Of a stretch of 64,000 bases of DNA, positions 63,789 through 64,000 are shown piece after piece. Under the pieces are notes generated by a model. That model was not told the DNA's origin. It saw nothing but the letters and a program-made list of their open reading frames with translations, and searched no databases. A program made the translations under genes and the position numbers. This DNA comes from Xanthobacteraceae bacterium (lineage in GTDB: Bacteria; Pseudomonadota; Alphaproteobacteria; Rhizobiales; Xanthobacteraceae). The stretch spans positions 1 through 64,000 of the forward strand of contig JAQGJU010000055.1 of NCBI GenBank assembly GCA_028290465.1. The letters are read 5' to 3'. Numbering within the stretch: the stretch's first letter is position 1; each line of letters begins with the position of its first letter.

Positions 63789-64000
63789 ATGAGCAGCACC
63801 ACCCTGATCGAAATCCGCCGCGCCAAGCCGTCCGACGCCGAGTCGGTGGCGACTGTTCACGACGAAGCCTGGCGGGCAGCCTATCAGGGCATCATTCCGG
63901 GCACCGAACTGGAAAAGCTGATCACCCGGCGCGGTCCGGATTGGTGGGACAGCGCCATCCGCAAAGGCAGCCGGATTTCGCTGATGGTGTTCGGCGAGCA
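63789..64000 (+). CDS. GNAT family N-acetyltransferase, 5' part cut by the window edge
   Basis: The first 70 codons read MSSTTLIEIRRAKPSDAESV, then a stretch (DEAWRAAYQGIIPGTELEKLI) usual for GNAT acetyltransferases with an early AW...Y helix. The acetyl-CoA-binding motif is beyond the right edge. The gene continues past 64000. Its substrate cannot be told. Confidence 0.75.
   Translation, partial: MSSTTLIEIRRAKPSDAESVATVHDEAWRAAYQGIIPGTELEKLITRRGPDWWDSAIRKGSRISLMVFGE

Noticed and set aside
1-64000. tRNA, rRNA, IS element or prophage signals
   Set aside because: No tRNA T-loop/acceptor pairing, rRNA segment, transposase or phage structural gene could be recognised on either strand.

Overview
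The window comes from a high-GC chromosome of an alphaproteobacterium of the order Hyphomicrobiales, most like the Bradyrhizobium / Rhodopseudomonas / Pseudolabrys group. The reasons are the gene order ffh-rpsP-rimM-trmD-rplS, the leuB, asd, leuD and leuC genes scattered within 16 kb, a Zur-type regulator, the sdhCDAB order, three cytoplasmic-tip chemoreceptors, and dispersed palindromic repeats of the type common in these genomes. This is judged from gene content and protein character only. No rRNA, tRNA, CRISPR array, transposase or prophage was found.

Layout. 0-5 kb: a CaiB/BaiF CoA-transferase, then a MarR-emrA-emrB drug-efflux operon with a candidate operator, and a carboxymuconolactone decarboxylase-like gene. 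5-9.5 kb: glucokinase, a chemoreceptor, a macrodomain protein and a cupin, separated by GC-rich palindromic blocks. 9.5-11.3 kb: an AT-richer accessory patch with a stand-alone WYL-like protein, a membrane protein and a 61-residue protein. 11.3-17 kb: patatin and 3-hydroxybutyrate dehydrogenase (with a PhaR-like site), zur, an EamA transporter, ispG and a SET-domain protein with a histone-H1-like tail. 17-26 kb: two chemoreceptors flanking the succinate dehydrogenase operon, which has an extra exported-protein gene between sdhA and sdhB. 26-34 kb: a MaoC hydratase, a fasciclin protein, a cytochrome b561 with a Tat-exported molybdoenzyme and a Tat-exported superoxide dismutase, then a class GN sortase with its VIT/VWA LPxTA substrate. 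34-41 kb: a B12-type radical SAM protein, leuB, and a NitT/TauT-type ABC operon with two binding-protein-like genes. 41-52 kb: asd, a large membrane protein, a CitE-like lyase coupled to an FAD reductase, leuD, a metallopeptidase, a methyltransferase-glycosyltransferase fusion, two small exported proteins and leuC. 52-56 kb: the ribosomal/SRP cluster. 56-64 kb: a hybrid histidine kinase, a coupled ceramidase-like / NAPE-PLD-like gene pair, a GyrI-like exported protein, an exported alpha/beta hydrolase and the start of a GNAT acetyltransferase.

Most genes are ordinary chromosomal housekeeping and transport genes. The most unusual system is the translationally coupled pair at 59.4-61.3 kb. One gene encodes a CREST-family membrane protein with all five alkaline-ceramidase catalytic residues at ACER3-like spacing, and the other a Tat-exported metallo-beta-lactamase-fold protein with the NAPE-PLD signature. 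Together they suggest a bacterial N-acyl-lipid processing module. Other notable items are the SET-domain protein, the Gram-negative sortase pair, the methyltransferase-GT2 fusion, the cytoplasmic binding-protein-like gene in the ABC operon, and a palindromic repeat family present in at least six copies of two lengths.
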